A stretch of DNA of 64,000 nucleotides, taken from NCBI GenBank assembly GCA_944386365.1, contig CALXAT010000006.1:1-64000 (forward strand), in the 5' to 3' direction. The position numbers and the translations under genes are program-made. Below the pieces are notes generated by a model. That model was not told where the DNA came from. It worked only from the letters and a program-made list of their open reading frames with translations, and searched no databases. Below, piece by piece: positions 1-8,722 of this stretch; positions within the stretch are counted from its first letter, which is position 1; every line of letters begins with the position of its first letter. The stretch is from an uncultured Clostridia bacterium (GTDB lineage Bacteria > Bacillota > Clostridia > TANB77 > CAG-508).

Positions 1-2
1 TA

Positions 3-107
3 GTTGATAAGATAGAAATATCTGAGAATAAAGAAATAACTATATATTATAAATTCAATATTTTAAATATGGGAAAAAAAGATAATAAATTACAAAATGT
101 TGGCTAG
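3..107 (+). CDS. C-terminal end of a probable site-specific serine recombinase (partial)
   Basis: An open frame enters from the left edge and ends at TAG 105-107, giving 34 residues that begin VDKIEISENKEITIYYKF. Alternating charged and beta-branched residues of the type 'I-KIEI...I-I-YKF' are the usual C-terminal ending of large serine recombinases of Clostridia, which integrate or excise mobile elements. Only this tail is visible, so the catalytic domain cannot be checked. Its last codons overlap the first ATG (97) of the degraded pilin-like leader that follows. This may mark the edge of a mobile element lying to the left. Confidence 0.4.
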   Translation, partial: VDKIEISENKEITIYYKFNILNMGKKDNKLQNVG

Positions 108-1355
108 ATTAAAAAATAGTCATAACGGAATATTAGGACAATTATTGTTTTACTAATACTAGCAGGTGTAACTATTGCTACGCTAACAGGAGATAATGGA
201 ATTTTGACTCGAGCGACTAAAGCTAAAGAGGCAAATGTAGAAGCAGAAGAAAAGGAAAAAATACAATTAGCATGGCAAAGTATAAATATAAAAAAACAAA
301 CTGATAATATATCGGCACCAGTAAGTGATGAAGAATTAAAAAATCAGTTAATAGCAGATGGAGAAAATGCAAACAATATAGAAGTAACAGGAGGGACAGG
401 TTTATTAAAAATAAAGTATAACGATACTACAAACACATATATAATGACTCAAGAGGGAAAGCTAGAAGATAATAAACTAAATAATATTGTTAATATAGGA
501 GATTATATAGAATATAAACCAGGAGAAGAGAATACTTATATTTCAGAAGGAAATGTTGATAGTGAAGATATTGGAAATGGCGTTAAAGATTATACATTTA
601 AATCTAGTAATGATACTAAATGGAGAGTATGGGATGTCACAGAAGAAGGAAAGGTAAGAATAATTAGTGAAGATATATTATATACAAATGGATTAACAGG
701 GGATAAATTATGCTTTAATGGAAAAAATGGATGGAAACAAGCAAACAATGAATTAGATAAAATATGTGCAATATATGGTCATGGAAATGGAGCAGAAAGT
801 GCTACAAGTATAGATGAAAAAGATATAAAGAAAATTGTAGACTGGGTTGAACCTGATAGTAGTATGGGTAAATACTATGGAAATACATACACATATTATT
901 CGAATTACTCTTTAAATACTTTTGATAATACAAGGGGGGAATATACAGTTTTTAAAATGCTTGATGGTAGAGTTCCTTCAGATGAAAATCCGATAGTGAT
1001 TGAGAATCATATGTGGAATCCTCTAATTACGAAAGAGAATATAAAATTGTCAGAAAACGAAAAAGGAGTGTTATTGGAATTATTAAAAGGAAATTACAAA
1101 GGTACAAAAGAGTGGGAAAATTTATATTGGATATCAGGAGAGCAGCCATATTACGGTTCAAATAATCTTGTAATGTATAATATATATTATATGATAAGTA
1201 GACTGCAAGTTGGTTCTACAACAGTTACTAGAACAGATAGAAATGATGGTGATTTTATTGAAATGGGCATAAGACCAATAGTAACATTAAAAGAAAATTT
1301 AAAATATGAATCAGGTAATGGACAATCAGGTGATGCTATAAAATTTACAGAATAA
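97..1355 (+). pseudogene. Pilin-like secreted protein with a broken type IV prepilin leader
   Basis: From about 138 the sequence encodes a type IV pilin N-terminal helix (TIIVLLILAGVTIATLTGDN), then a charged helix and about 330 residues of secreted-type sequence. The C-terminal part resembles DUF6273-type domains: W-R-V-W near the middle and a terminal 'GIRPIVTLK'. The prepilin leader lies in another frame: ATG 97 encodes M-L-A-R-L-K-N-S-H-N-G-I and then runs to a stop at 154. About seven codons (the usual T-L-I-A-L-V-I) and the frame appear deleted between NGI and TIIV. A TTG at 204 could start a truncated cytosolic 383-residue protein, but it has no good ribosome binding site. The body is otherwise intact, so inactivation is recent or this is a silent cassette. 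Confidence 0.6.
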
Positions 1356-1395
1356 TTTGCAAAATTTTTTAAGAAATAATATAAAAATTAAATTG

Positions 1396-1437
1396 AAAAT
1401 ATCCTAATTATATTGTAGATGATTTGGATATTTTTTT
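1396..1437 (+). terminator. Rho-independent terminator after the pilin-like gene
   Basis: The 9-bp perfect stem aaaatatcc / ggatatttt (1396-1404 with 1426-1434) runs into a T tract ending at 1437. Confidence 0.75.
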
Positions 1438-1482
1438 ATTTATGCATTAATAATTAACCAAAACAAGTTTCGCCTAATCTAC

Positions 1483-1511
1483 TTGAAAAAAAATAACAAT
1501 TAGTATACAAT
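1483..1511 (+). promoter_or_regulatory. Sigma-A promoter for the yhaO-like operon
   Basis: TTGAAA (1483-1488), a 17-base spacer, then TACAAT (1506-1511). It lies 47 bases before the ATG at 1558. Confidence 0.7.
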
Positions 1512-1557
1512 CATAACCATAAGAAAAATATGAAAAGAAAAGAGGAAAAAAGAAAAT

Positions 1558-2646
1558 ATGAAATTTGTGCATATTGCAGATATACATTTTGATAGCCCTT
1601 TTGTAAATTTATCAGATAGAGAAAACTTAGGGGATATTAAGCGATTAGAGCAAAGAAAAGTGTTTAAAAAAGTAATTGAATATATAAAAGAAAATCATAT
1701 AGAATATTTATTTATTGCAGGAGATGTATATGAACAGCAATATATAAGAAAATCAACTATAGAATATATTAATAACTTATTTAAGGAAATTCCAGATACA
1801 AAAATATATATTAGTCCAGGAAATCATGATCCATATATTAAAAATTCATATTATAATAGATTTCAATGGAATGAAAATGTGCATATATTTAATTCCAAAA
1901 TAGAAAGAGTTGAATTAGAAAAAGTAGATATATATGGGTATGGTTTTGATGATTTTTATTGTACAGATTGTGGTATAGAAAATTTAGCGTTAAAAGATAA
2001 AAATAAAATCAATGTATTGGTCATTCATAGTACAATTGATGGAGCAAATTTAGAAGAAAAGCAATATAATTCTATATCTAAAAAATTATTAGAAGAAAAA
2101 GGATTTGATTATGTAGCAACAGGACATATACATAAATTGGACTATCATACATATGAAAATCAAAAAATTGTGTATCCCGGTTCATTGATTTCCTTAGGAT
2201 TTGATGAATTAGGAAAGCATGGAATGATTGTTGGAGAGATAGAAGAAGAAAGTAAGACATTAAAAACAGAATTTATTCCATTAAGTGAAAACAATTTTGA
2301 AGAGGTAGAATTGGATGTAAGCAATATCATTTCTAAAGAGGAATTAATTGAAAAAATAAATAATTTAGATATAAAAGATAATCAATTAATAAAGTTAATA
2401 TTAATTGGAAAGAGAAATTTTGAAATTGACAGATATGCATTATACAAATTATTAACAAATGAGAGAATTATTAAAATAAAAGATCATACAAAACTAGAAT
2501 ATGATTTAGACAAAATAGCGAATAATTATACATTGAAAGGATTGTTTACAAAAGAAGTTTTAAGAGAAAAAGAAAAAGCTGAAAATGAAGCAGAATTAGA
2601 AATTATAGAAAAAGCAGTTGAAATTGCTTTTGAGGCATTGGAATAG
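1558..2646 (+). CDS. YhaO/SbcD-like calcineurin-type DNA exonuclease subunit
   Basis: A 362-residue metallophosphoesterase. The metal-binding motifs appear in order: D-x-H in HIADIHFD (residues 5-12), GDVYE, GNHD, and near residue 190 GHIH. This is the signature of SbcD/Mre11-type nucleases and of Bacillus YhaO. The C-terminal third is charged and helical, as in the family, and would cap the nuclease or bind the ATPase partner. The start is ATG 1558 after an AG-rich ribosome binding site. The next gene begins 10 bases after the stop and encodes the matching Rad50/SbcC-like ATPase, so the two probably form a DNA-end processing complex in the cytoplasm. The family assignment is firm; the exact substrate is not known from sequence. 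Confidence 0.88.
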   Translation: MKFVHIADIHFDSPFVNLSDRENLGDIKRLEQRKVFKKVIEYIKENHIEYLFIAGDVYEQQYIRKSTIEYINNLFKEIPDTKIYISPGNHDPYIKNSYYNRFQWNENVHIFNSKIERVELEKVDIYGYGFDDFYCTDCGIENLALKDKNKINVLVIHSTIDGANLEEKQYNSISKKLLEEKGFDYVATGHIHKLDYHTYENQKIVYPGSLISLGFDELGKHGMIVGEIEEESKTLKTEFIPLSENNFEEVELDVSNIISKEELIEKINNLDIKDNQLIKLILIGKRNFEIDRYALYKLLTNERIIKIKDHTKLEYDLDKIANNYTLKGLFTKEVLREKEKAENEAELEIIEKAVEIAFEALE

Positions 2647-2656
2647 AGGTGAAAAG

Positions 2657-4603
2657 GTGAAAATTAATCATTTAAAAATAAATGCTTATGGAAAACTAAA
2701 AGATAAAGAAATAGATTTAGGTGAAAATATCAATATTATATATGGAAAAAATGAATCTGGTAAATCTACTGTATTAAGTTTCATAACCAATATGTTATAT
2801 GGAATATCTAAAAATAAAAATGGAAAAGAATATTCAGATTTTGAAAAATACAAGCCTTGGGGAACAGAAGAATTTTCTGGAAAAATAGAATATGTATTAG
2901 ATAATCATGAAACATTTGAAGTATTTAGAGATTTTAAAAAGAAAAATCCACAAATATATAATGGAAAGAAAGAGGATATTTCTAAAGAATTTAATATAGA
3001 TAAATCAAAGGGAAATGAGTTCTTTTATGAACAAACAAAAATGGATGAAACTTTATTTTTATCTACCATTGTTGTTAATCAAGAACAAGTAAAATTAGAA
3101 ACAAAAGCGCAAAATATATTGATACAAAAAATAGCCAATTTAGTAGGAACCGGAGAAGATAATGTTTCATATAAAAGAGCAATTGATAGAATTAATCGAA
3201 GACAATTAGAAGAAATTGGGACACAAAAATCTAGAGAAAAACCATTAAATGTATTATTACGTGAAACACAAAATTTAGAAGAAGAAAAAAGAGAATTAGA
3301 AAAATACAGAAATTCAAAGTATGAGATTGAAGAAAATAAAAACAACTTGTTGGAAAAATTTTCAAATTTAGAAATAAAATTAGAATATTTTAATGAAATA
3401 AAAAAAATATATGAAGAAGAAAAGATAGAAAATGAAAAAATAAAAATAAAAGAAAATATAAAAAATGAAAATAATGAAAAAATAAATTTTAATAAAAAAG
3501 AAATTTTAGAAATTGAAAATGGAAACCAAAAAATACTTGAAAAAAATAATCAAAAAATAAATAAATTAATAAAAAATAAAAATAAATTAAAAAATAAATT
3601 TATTATTATATTTATTATTTTAATTTTAATAAATATTCTACAATTTATTTTCATAAAAAATAATATGTTTAAATATATTTTTCTTCTTACTCTCCCAATT
3701 GATTTAATTTTTTCTATTATTTATTTAAAAAATAAAAAAAATAAAATAAAAATATTAGAAAAAGAAAATAAAGAAGAGAAAGAAAGAATAGATAATGAAA
3801 AAAATACATATATAAATGAAAATAAAATAATAGAAAAAAATAATGATGCATTAGAAAAAGAAATAAAAGATTTAAAAAATAATTTAAATTTAAATATAAA
3901 TTTAAAAATAGAAAAAAATAAAAATAAATATTTAGATAAAATAAAAAATGATAAAATAGAAGAAATAAATAATTTAAATAATATAAATGATCAAATAGAC
4001 AAAATACAAAAAGAGTTAAATGAAATAAAAATAAAATTACATGAATTAGATTTTGATAAAGAAAATGTTGAACCGAAAATAGATAACTTAATAAAAATAG
4101 AAGAAAAAATAGTTAACGATAATGAAAAGATTGTAAACTTAAAAAGGCTAGAAAAAAGTATGAATTTGGCCAAAGAACTTTTGGCAAAAGCATATGAAAA
4201 AATGAAAAATACAGTCACACCTAAATTTACGGAAAACCTTTCTAGAAACATACATGAAATAACAAATGGTAAATATACAAATGTTATGTTACAAGATGAT
4301 AATGGATTAATTATAGAGTTAAATAATGGAAATTATGTAGAAGCAAATCGATTGAGTATAGGAACGGTAGATCAATTATATTTATCTTTAAGACTTTCAA
4401 TGGTAGAAGATTTATCAAAAGAAAAGATGCCAATTATTTTGGACGAGGCATTTGCCTATTATGATACACAAAGATTAGAAAATATATTAAAATATTTAGC
4501 AAATAAATATCAAGATAGACAAATTATTATATTTACTTGTACAGAAAGAGAAAAAAATATATTAGAACAATTAAAAATACAATATAATTATATTCATTTA
4601 TGA
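2657..4603 (+). CDS. YhaN/SbcC-like AAA ATPase with a membrane hairpin
   Basis: A 648-residue SMC/Rad50-type ATPase. The Walker A GKNESGKST lies near residue 32, the ABC signature-like LSIGTVDQL near residue 570, and Walker B/D-loop LDEAFAYYDTQRL near 595. I chose GTG 2657, which follows GAGGTGAAAAG, over the upstream in-frame ATG that would overlap yhaO. The middle is a very K/N/E-rich coiled coil interrupted by two hydrophobic segments (about residues 315-333 and 338-357), giving a membrane hairpin as reported for YhaN-type proteins. The protein is short for this family (Bacillus YhaN is near 960 residues), mainly through shorter coiled-coil arms. It probably partners the preceding nuclease. 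Confidence 0.85.
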   Translation: MKINHLKINAYGKLKDKEIDLGENINIIYGKNESGKSTVLSFITNMLYGISKNKNGKEYSDFEKYKPWGTEEFSGKIEYVLDNHETFEVFRDFKKKNPQIYNGKKEDISKEFNIDKSKGNEFFYEQTKMDETLFLSTIVVNQEQVKLETKAQNILIQKIANLVGTGEDNVSYKRAIDRINRRQLEEIGTQKSREKPLNVLLRETQNLEEEKRELEKYRNSKYEIEENKNNLLEKFSNLEIKLEYFNEIKKIYEEEKIENEKIKIKENIKNENNEKINFNKKEILEIENGNQKILEKNNQKINKLIKNKNKLKNKFIIIFIILILINILQFIFIKNNMFKYIFLLTLPIDLIFSIIYLKNKKNKIKILEKENKEEKERIDNEKNTYINENKIIEKNNDALEKEIKDLKNNLNLNINLKIEKNKNKYLDKIKNDKIEEINNLNNINDQIDKIQKELNEIKIKLHELDFDKENVEPKIDNLIKIEEKIVNDNEKIVNLKRLEKSMNLAKELLAKAYEKMKNTVTPKFTENLSRNIHEITNGKYTNVMLQDDNGLIIELNNGNYVEANRLSIGTVDQLYLSLRLSMVEDLSKEKMPIILDEAFAYYDTQRLENILKYLANKYQDRQIIIFTCTEREKNILEQLKIQYNYIHL

Positions 4604-4658
4604 GAAAAAACATGTTAATGTAATAAAAGATTTTGTAACAATAGAAGGGGGAGAGAAA

Positions 4659-5708
4659 ATGAATTTAAATATAAAAATAAGAGGGAATGACAAGAAAGAT
4701 ATTTTTAAAATTTTAATGATACTTGTGGTTATAAATATTTTAATAAGTGTATTAGTTGTTGTATTTGCCAATATAGAAATTTTAAAAACAATTCTTTTGT
4801 ATATAATGTCTATTGTTTATATTGGTATAGTTATATATATTATAAAAAAAGAAAATGAAGAAATAATAAAATCAAAAGAACCCTTTAAAAATAAATATGA
4901 TCCAATATTAACAAGATTTTTAATAAAAAATGAATTTATATTAGATAATACATTACTAAATGCGGAAATATATTATCTTATGCAAAAAGGATATATATAT
5001 TTTGATAAAGAAAAGAATATATTAAAATTAAAGGACAGAAGTTTATTTAAATCAATTGATGCTTTAGAAAAAATAGATAGTAATAAAATAAAAGAATACT
5101 CAACAGATGAAATTCCTTCTTATGAAAGTATGTTTATAAATAAAATCGTATGTGCTTTTCATGATGAAATCGATATAAAAGAATTTAAGAAAAAACAAAA
5201 AGAAAATTATTACTTACAAAGAGGTGAAATTTGTAAGTTAACTATGGAAAAAATGATTTTATATGAAATTGAAAAGAAGAATATGATGGCAAAATCAGGT
5301 AATCTAAATTATATTTCTATTGCTGGGATATTAAATATTATTACATCGATTATACTATTTATGGTGATAGGAAGATTTAATATTGTTTTATTATTAGCTA
5401 CCATTATAAATATTGCTTTAAGTGTCATTATGATAAAAAATGAAAATATTTTAGCATATAAATATTCGGAAGAAGTTAGAAAATATATAGATGATTTATT
5501 AGAATATGTAGATATGTTGAAAAAAGAAAATAAAAATGTTAATGAATTCACGAATTCACAAGAAACAGTAACCGAAGATTTGCAAGAGAATGAAAATATT
5601 CAGAATAATGAAGTAAATGGAAAGGAAGAGGAAATAAATAGAGTAGATTCAGACGAAGAATTAAAAATATTGTTTGGATTAAATAATGATGAGGACCTAT
5701 ATATATAA
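4659..5708 (+). CDS. Membrane protein resembling the C-terminal half of DUF2207 proteins
   Basis: The 349-residue protein has two N-terminal membrane helices (about 16-36 and 42-62). A cytoplasmic winged-helix-like block follows, in which 'ILTRFLIKN...LLNAEIYYLMQKGYI' matches the layout of DUF2207 C-terminal regions. A second helix pair (about 212-255) and an acidic tail complete it. The N-terminal extracytoplasmic domain of DUF2207 is absent. It sits 55 bases after yhaN behind GAAGGGGGAG and probably shares its transcript; its stop codon lies within the operon terminator hairpin. The role is unknown. The gene at 12717 has the same architecture with closer similarity to DUF2207. Confidence 0.6.
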   Translation: MNLNIKIRGNDKKDIFKILMILVVINILISVLVVVFANIEILKTILLYIMSIVYIGIVIYIIKKENEEIIKSKEPFKNKYDPILTRFLIKNEFILDNTLLNAEIYYLMQKGYIYFDKEKNILKLKDRSLFKSIDALEKIDSNKIKEYSTDEIPSYESMFINKIVCAFHDEIDIKEFKKKQKENYYLQRGEICKLTMEKMILYEIEKKNMMAKSGNLNYISIAGILNIITSIILFMVIGRFNIVLLLATIINIALSVIMIKNENILAYKYSEEVRKYIDDLLEYVDMLKKENKNVNEFTNSQETVTEDLQENENIQNNEVNGKEEEINRVDSDEELKILFGLNNDEDLYI

Positions 5709-5718
5709 TAGGTCTTTT
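5694..5718 (+). terminator. Terminator overlapping the end of the preceding gene
   Basis: The stem gacctat / ataggtc (5694-5700 with 5708-5714) is followed by TTTTCT. The stop codon lies in the loop and 3' arm. Confidence 0.65.
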
Positions 5719-5721
5719 CTC

Positions 5722-5750
5722 TTGTAAAAACAAAAAAAATATAGTATAAT
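5722..5750 (+). promoter_or_regulatory. Sigma-A promoter for prfA
   Basis: TTGTAA (5722-5727), a 17-base spacer and TATAAT (5745-5750). It starts immediately after the preceding terminator and 33 bases before the prfA ATG. Confidence 0.75.
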
Positions 5751-5782
5751 ATTGCAAGCGATAAGAAAGAGGGAGAAGATTT

Positions 5783-6844
5783 ATGTTTGAAAAATTAGAA
5801 ACGGTAGAAAAGAGATATGATGAATTGACGAAAATGATTAGTGACCCAGAGATTATATCTAATCATGCGGAATGGCAAAAATTGATGAAAGAACACGCAA
5901 GCATAGAAGAAATTGTATTAAAATTTAGAGAGTATAAAAAGGTAAAACAATCTATGGAAGAAGCAGAAGAATTAATGAAAGATCCAGAAATGAAAGAACT
6001 TGCAGAAGAAGAATATTATGCATCAAAAGAAAAATTACCAAAAATAGAAGAAGAATTAAAAGTTTTATTAATTCCAAAAGATCCAGATGATGATAAAAAT
6101 ATTATTTGTGAAATTCGTGCTGGAGCTGGAGGTGAAGAAGCAGCATTATTTGCAGGAACTTTATTTAGAATGTATACTATGTATGCAGAAAGAAAACATT
6201 GGAAAGTAGAAGTTTTAAATGAGAATGAAACAGGTTTAGGAGGATATAAAGAAATCTCTTTTATGATTACTGGTAAAGGTGTATATAGTAGACTAAAATT
6301 TGAAAGTGGAGTTCATAGAGTACAAAGAGTTCCGGATACGGAAAGTAGTGGAAGAATCCATACATCAACAGCAACTGTTGCAGTTTTACCAGTTGTAGAA
6401 GATGTAGAAATTGAAATTAACCCAGCAGATATTAAGATGGAAGTATTTCGTTCTTCAGGAGCAGGAGGACAACATATTAATAAAACTTCATCAGCCGTAA
6501 GATTAATCCACGAACCAACAGGTATTGTAGTAGAATGTCAAACAGAGCGTTCGCAATTCCAAAATAGAGATAATGCGATGAAAATGCTTAGAACTAAATT
6601 ATATGAAATAGAAAAACAAAAACAAGATAGTGCAATATCAAATGCGAGAAAATCTCAGGTAGGGTCAGGAGATAGAAGTGAAAAAATAAGAACTTATAAT
6701 TATCCTCAAGGAAGAATTACAGATCATAGAATTGGTATGAGTATTTATCAGATGGAAAACTTCTTAAATGGTGATTTAGACGAAATGATTGATAATTTAA
6801 TTGCAGCAGATAGAGCTGAAAAATTAAAAGGTGAAGACGAATAA
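5783..6844 (+). CDS. prfA: Peptide chain release factor 1
   Basis: RF1 reads UAA and UAG stop codons and triggers peptidyl-tRNA hydrolysis on the ribosome. The 353-residue length is normal. The GGQ catalytic loop is in [11 protein letters not shown], preceded by the stop-recognition block [12 protein letters not shown]. The P-x-T tripeptide there (PDT) marks RF1 rather than RF2, which carries SPF. The N-terminal coiled-coil domain is intact. ATG 5783 follows GAGGGAGAAG. It has its own promoter and a terminator on each side, so it is monocistronic here. Confidence 0.97.
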   Translation: MFEKLETVEKRYDELTKMISDPEIISNHAEWQKLMKEHASIEEIVLKFREYKKVKQSMEEAEELMKDPEMKELAEEEYYASKEKLPKIEEELKVLLIPKDPDDDKNIICEIRAGAGGEEAALFAGTLFRMYTMYAERKHWKVEVLNENETGLGGYKEISFMITGKGVYSRLKFESGVHRVQRVPDTESSGRIHTSTATVAVLPVVEDVEIEINPADIKMEVFRSSGAGGQHINKTSSAVRLIHEPTGIVVECQTERSQFQNRDNAMKMLRTKLYEIEKQKQDSAISNARKSQVGSGDRSEKIRTYNYPQGRITDHRIGMSIYQMENFLNGDLDEMIDNLIAADRAEKLKGEDE

Positions 6845-6867
6845 AAGTTAATATTATATCATGTATC

Positions 6868-6895
6868 GGGATCCACAATGTGGGTCCTGTTTTTA
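6868..6895 (+). terminator. prfA terminator
   Basis: The stem ggatccaca / tgtgggtcc (6869-6877 with 6879-6887, one G-T pair) is followed by TGTTTTTATTTT. Confidence 0.75.
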
Positions 6896-7023
6896 TTTTG
6901 TCTTCAACAACAAGGTTCTAGGGTACTAGGGTTGCAATCTTTGATTGCTATGTCGGGTCAGGTTCTTATTTGTTATAGAGAACAAGATTAGGGAGACATA
7001 GACTGCTATATTAGAATGACTTT

Positions 7024-7359
7024 TTATCTATCGTCTAAAGTATATTTAATAGACATATTAATCAATTTATATAATGAAATATCATAATCTCTTTTATATT
7101 CATCTAATTTATTCCACATAGACTCTCTTAAACGAATACTCCTTGTGATGGTAATTTCATCTTTTGGTTTTTTGTAATATACAATTTTATCATCTTCAAT
7201 TTTGAAATTTTCTACACAAGCATCAATTAATTTATTAATAGATGCATCTAATTCTTTTTCTGATATTCTTTTTAATTCAGAATATAAACTATCCTCTATT
7301 TCTACATTTCTATTTATCCATTTTTCTCTAGGATAAAATCGATAAAATCCCTTTTGCAT
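7024..7359 (-). CDS. Tandem ribbon-helix-helix-like putative DNA-binding protein
   Basis: A 111-residue protein of unknown role. Two segments share the same strand-helix-helix layout: 'NVEIEDSLYSELKRISEKEL..SINKLIDACV' (about residues 18-50) and 'TRSIRLRESMWNKLDEYKRDYDISLYKLINMSI' (about 73-105). Each has an alternating basic/hydrophobic strand, a first helix, a turn with a conserved serine, and a second helix rich in L and I. This is the pattern of CopG/Arc ribbon-helix-helix repressors, here duplicated in one chain so that one polypeptide could act as a pseudo-dimer. ATG is preceded by AGGATGTGA. It is divergent from the SPFH gene and could regulate the shared intergenic region. Confidence 0.5.
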   Translation of the reverse strand: MQKGFYRFYPREKWINRNVEIEDSLYSELKRISEKELDASINKLIDACVENFKIEDDKIVYYKKPKDEITITRSIRLRESMWNKLDEYKRDYDISLYKLINMSIKYTLDDR

Positions 7360-7476
7360 GGTTTCACATCCTATCTACTATAATATTTTTATTATATTAA
7401 ATCCTTTGGTAGACAAATAACTGTTTAATACGATAAATTTACCTACCATATACAGTAGGAAAAATATAAAAAAGTA

Positions 7477-7505
7477 TTTACATTTTTCGACATTAATGAT
7501 ATAAA
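7477..7505 (+). promoter_or_regulatory. Probable promoter for the SPFH operon
   Basis: TTTACA (7477-7482), a 17-base spacer and TATAAA (7500-7505). It lies just downstream of the inverted repeat cctac-N7-gtagg (about 7442-7458), a possible operator. Confidence 0.5.
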
Positions 7506-7552
7506 GAATTTGAATAATAAGTTTTAATCATTTTTTATGAGGAGGTATATTT

Positions 7553-8719
7553 ATGGGATTTATTAAAGCATTTACAGGTGCAATAGGAGGAGCTTTTGCA
7601 GATCAATGGAAAGATTTCTATATTCCAATGCAAGGTGTTCCAGGAACAGCTGCTATTTTTAGAGCAGTACCACAAGAAACAAATGCTGATAGAGGTTCTA
7701 ATACAAAAGGATCAGAAAATATTATTTCAAATGGAAGTAAAATTGTTGTACCAGAAGGAACAGCACTTATTACTTTACAAGATGGAGCAATAACAGGATG
7801 TATTGCAGAAGCAGGTGGATATATATATTCATCAGAAGATTCAAACTCTAAATCTATGTTTGCAGGAGATGGAATTTTATCATCAACACTTTCACAAAGT
7901 TGGGAGAGATTTAAATTTGGAGGGCAACCAGGTTCACAACAATTAGCATTTTACGTAAATTTAAAAGAAATTCCCAATAACCGTTTTGGAACACAATCTG
8001 AAATTTACTGGGATGATGCTTATTTAAATGCACAGGTAGGAGCTATAACAAGAGGAACATATACATTAAAGATTGTTGATCCAATCTTATTTCTAAAAGA
8101 TTTTGTTCCAGCAAGTTATTTGCAAGCTGATGCACCAATTTTTGATTTTGCAGATATGGACAATGATTCAGGAGCACAATTATTTAATGAGGTTGTTAGT
8201 AGTTTATCCGCAGCCTTTTCAAATTATACAAATGACCCAAGTAAAGGAAATCGTATTACTAAAATACAGGGAGATCAAATTGGATTTGCACAGTCTTTAT
8301 CTCAAGCTGTTGAAGAAGGATACCAATGGAAAACAGATAGAGGACTTGAAATTGTTAAAGTGGCTATTCAGGCAATTGAATATGATGAAGATACTAAAAA
8401 ATTATTAAGTGATGTAAAAAAAGCAGATGCATTATCTGGAGCTAGAGGAAATTCATTTATGCAACAATCAGTAGCTCGTGGTATGCAAGCAGCAGGAGAA
8501 AATCCAAATGGTGGAGCTGGTGCAATGGCATTTATGGGAATGGGAATGAATGCAGTAGGAGGTGCAATAGGAGGGTTACAGCAACCTACACAACCAGTCA
8601 ATAGTGTACCTCAAGAAGATCCCTATGAAAAACTATCAAAATTAAAGAAGATGTTAGATGAAGGATTAATTACACAAGAAGATTATGATGAACAAAAGAA
8701 AAAGCTTTTGGGGGTGTGA
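7553..8719 (+). CDS. SPFH/band-7 domain protein of the YdjI type with C-terminal SHOCT segment
   Basis: The 388-residue protein opens with a glycine-rich helix and an SPFH core typical of YdjI-type (virion-core-like) bacterial proteins: 'FRAVPQETNADRG', 'IVVPEGTALITLQDG', 'FVPASYL'. A Gly/Ala/Met-rich linker (about 300-345) leads to a terminal 'DPYEKLSKLKKMLDEGLIT' SHOCT-type motif. SPFH proteins form membrane-associated oligomers. In Bacillus the equivalent YdjI works with the PspA envelope-stress protein and with membrane anchors YdjG/YdjH. The start ATG 7553 follows GAGGAGG. The stop is 3 bases from the start of the zinc-ribbon membrane partner; no pspA is present here. Confidence 0.82.
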   Translation: MGFIKAFTGAIGGAFADQWKDFYIPMQGVPGTAAIFRAVPQETNADRGSNTKGSENIISNGSKIVVPEGTALITLQDGAITGCIAEAGGYIYSSEDSNSKSMFAGDGILSSTLSQSWERFKFGGQPGSQQLAFYVNLKEIPNNRFGTQSEIYWDDAYLNAQVGAITRGTYTLKIVDPILFLKDFVPASYLQADAPIFDFADMDNDSGAQLFNEVVSSLSAAFSNYTNDPSKGNRITKIQGDQIGFAQSLSQAVEEGYQWKTDRGLEIVKVAIQAIEYDEDTKKLLSDVKKADALSGARGNSFMQQSVARGMQAAGENPNGGAGAMAFMGMGMNAVGGAIGGLQQPTQPVNSVPQEDPYEKLSKLKKMLDEGLITQEDYDEQKKKLLGV

Positions 8720-8722
8720 TAA

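Noticed and set aside
126..128. CGG near the broken pilin leader as a third recoding site
   Set aside because: In the leader frame it is read AAC GGA; the lesion there is a multi-codon deletion, and a stop precedes CGG in the other frame.
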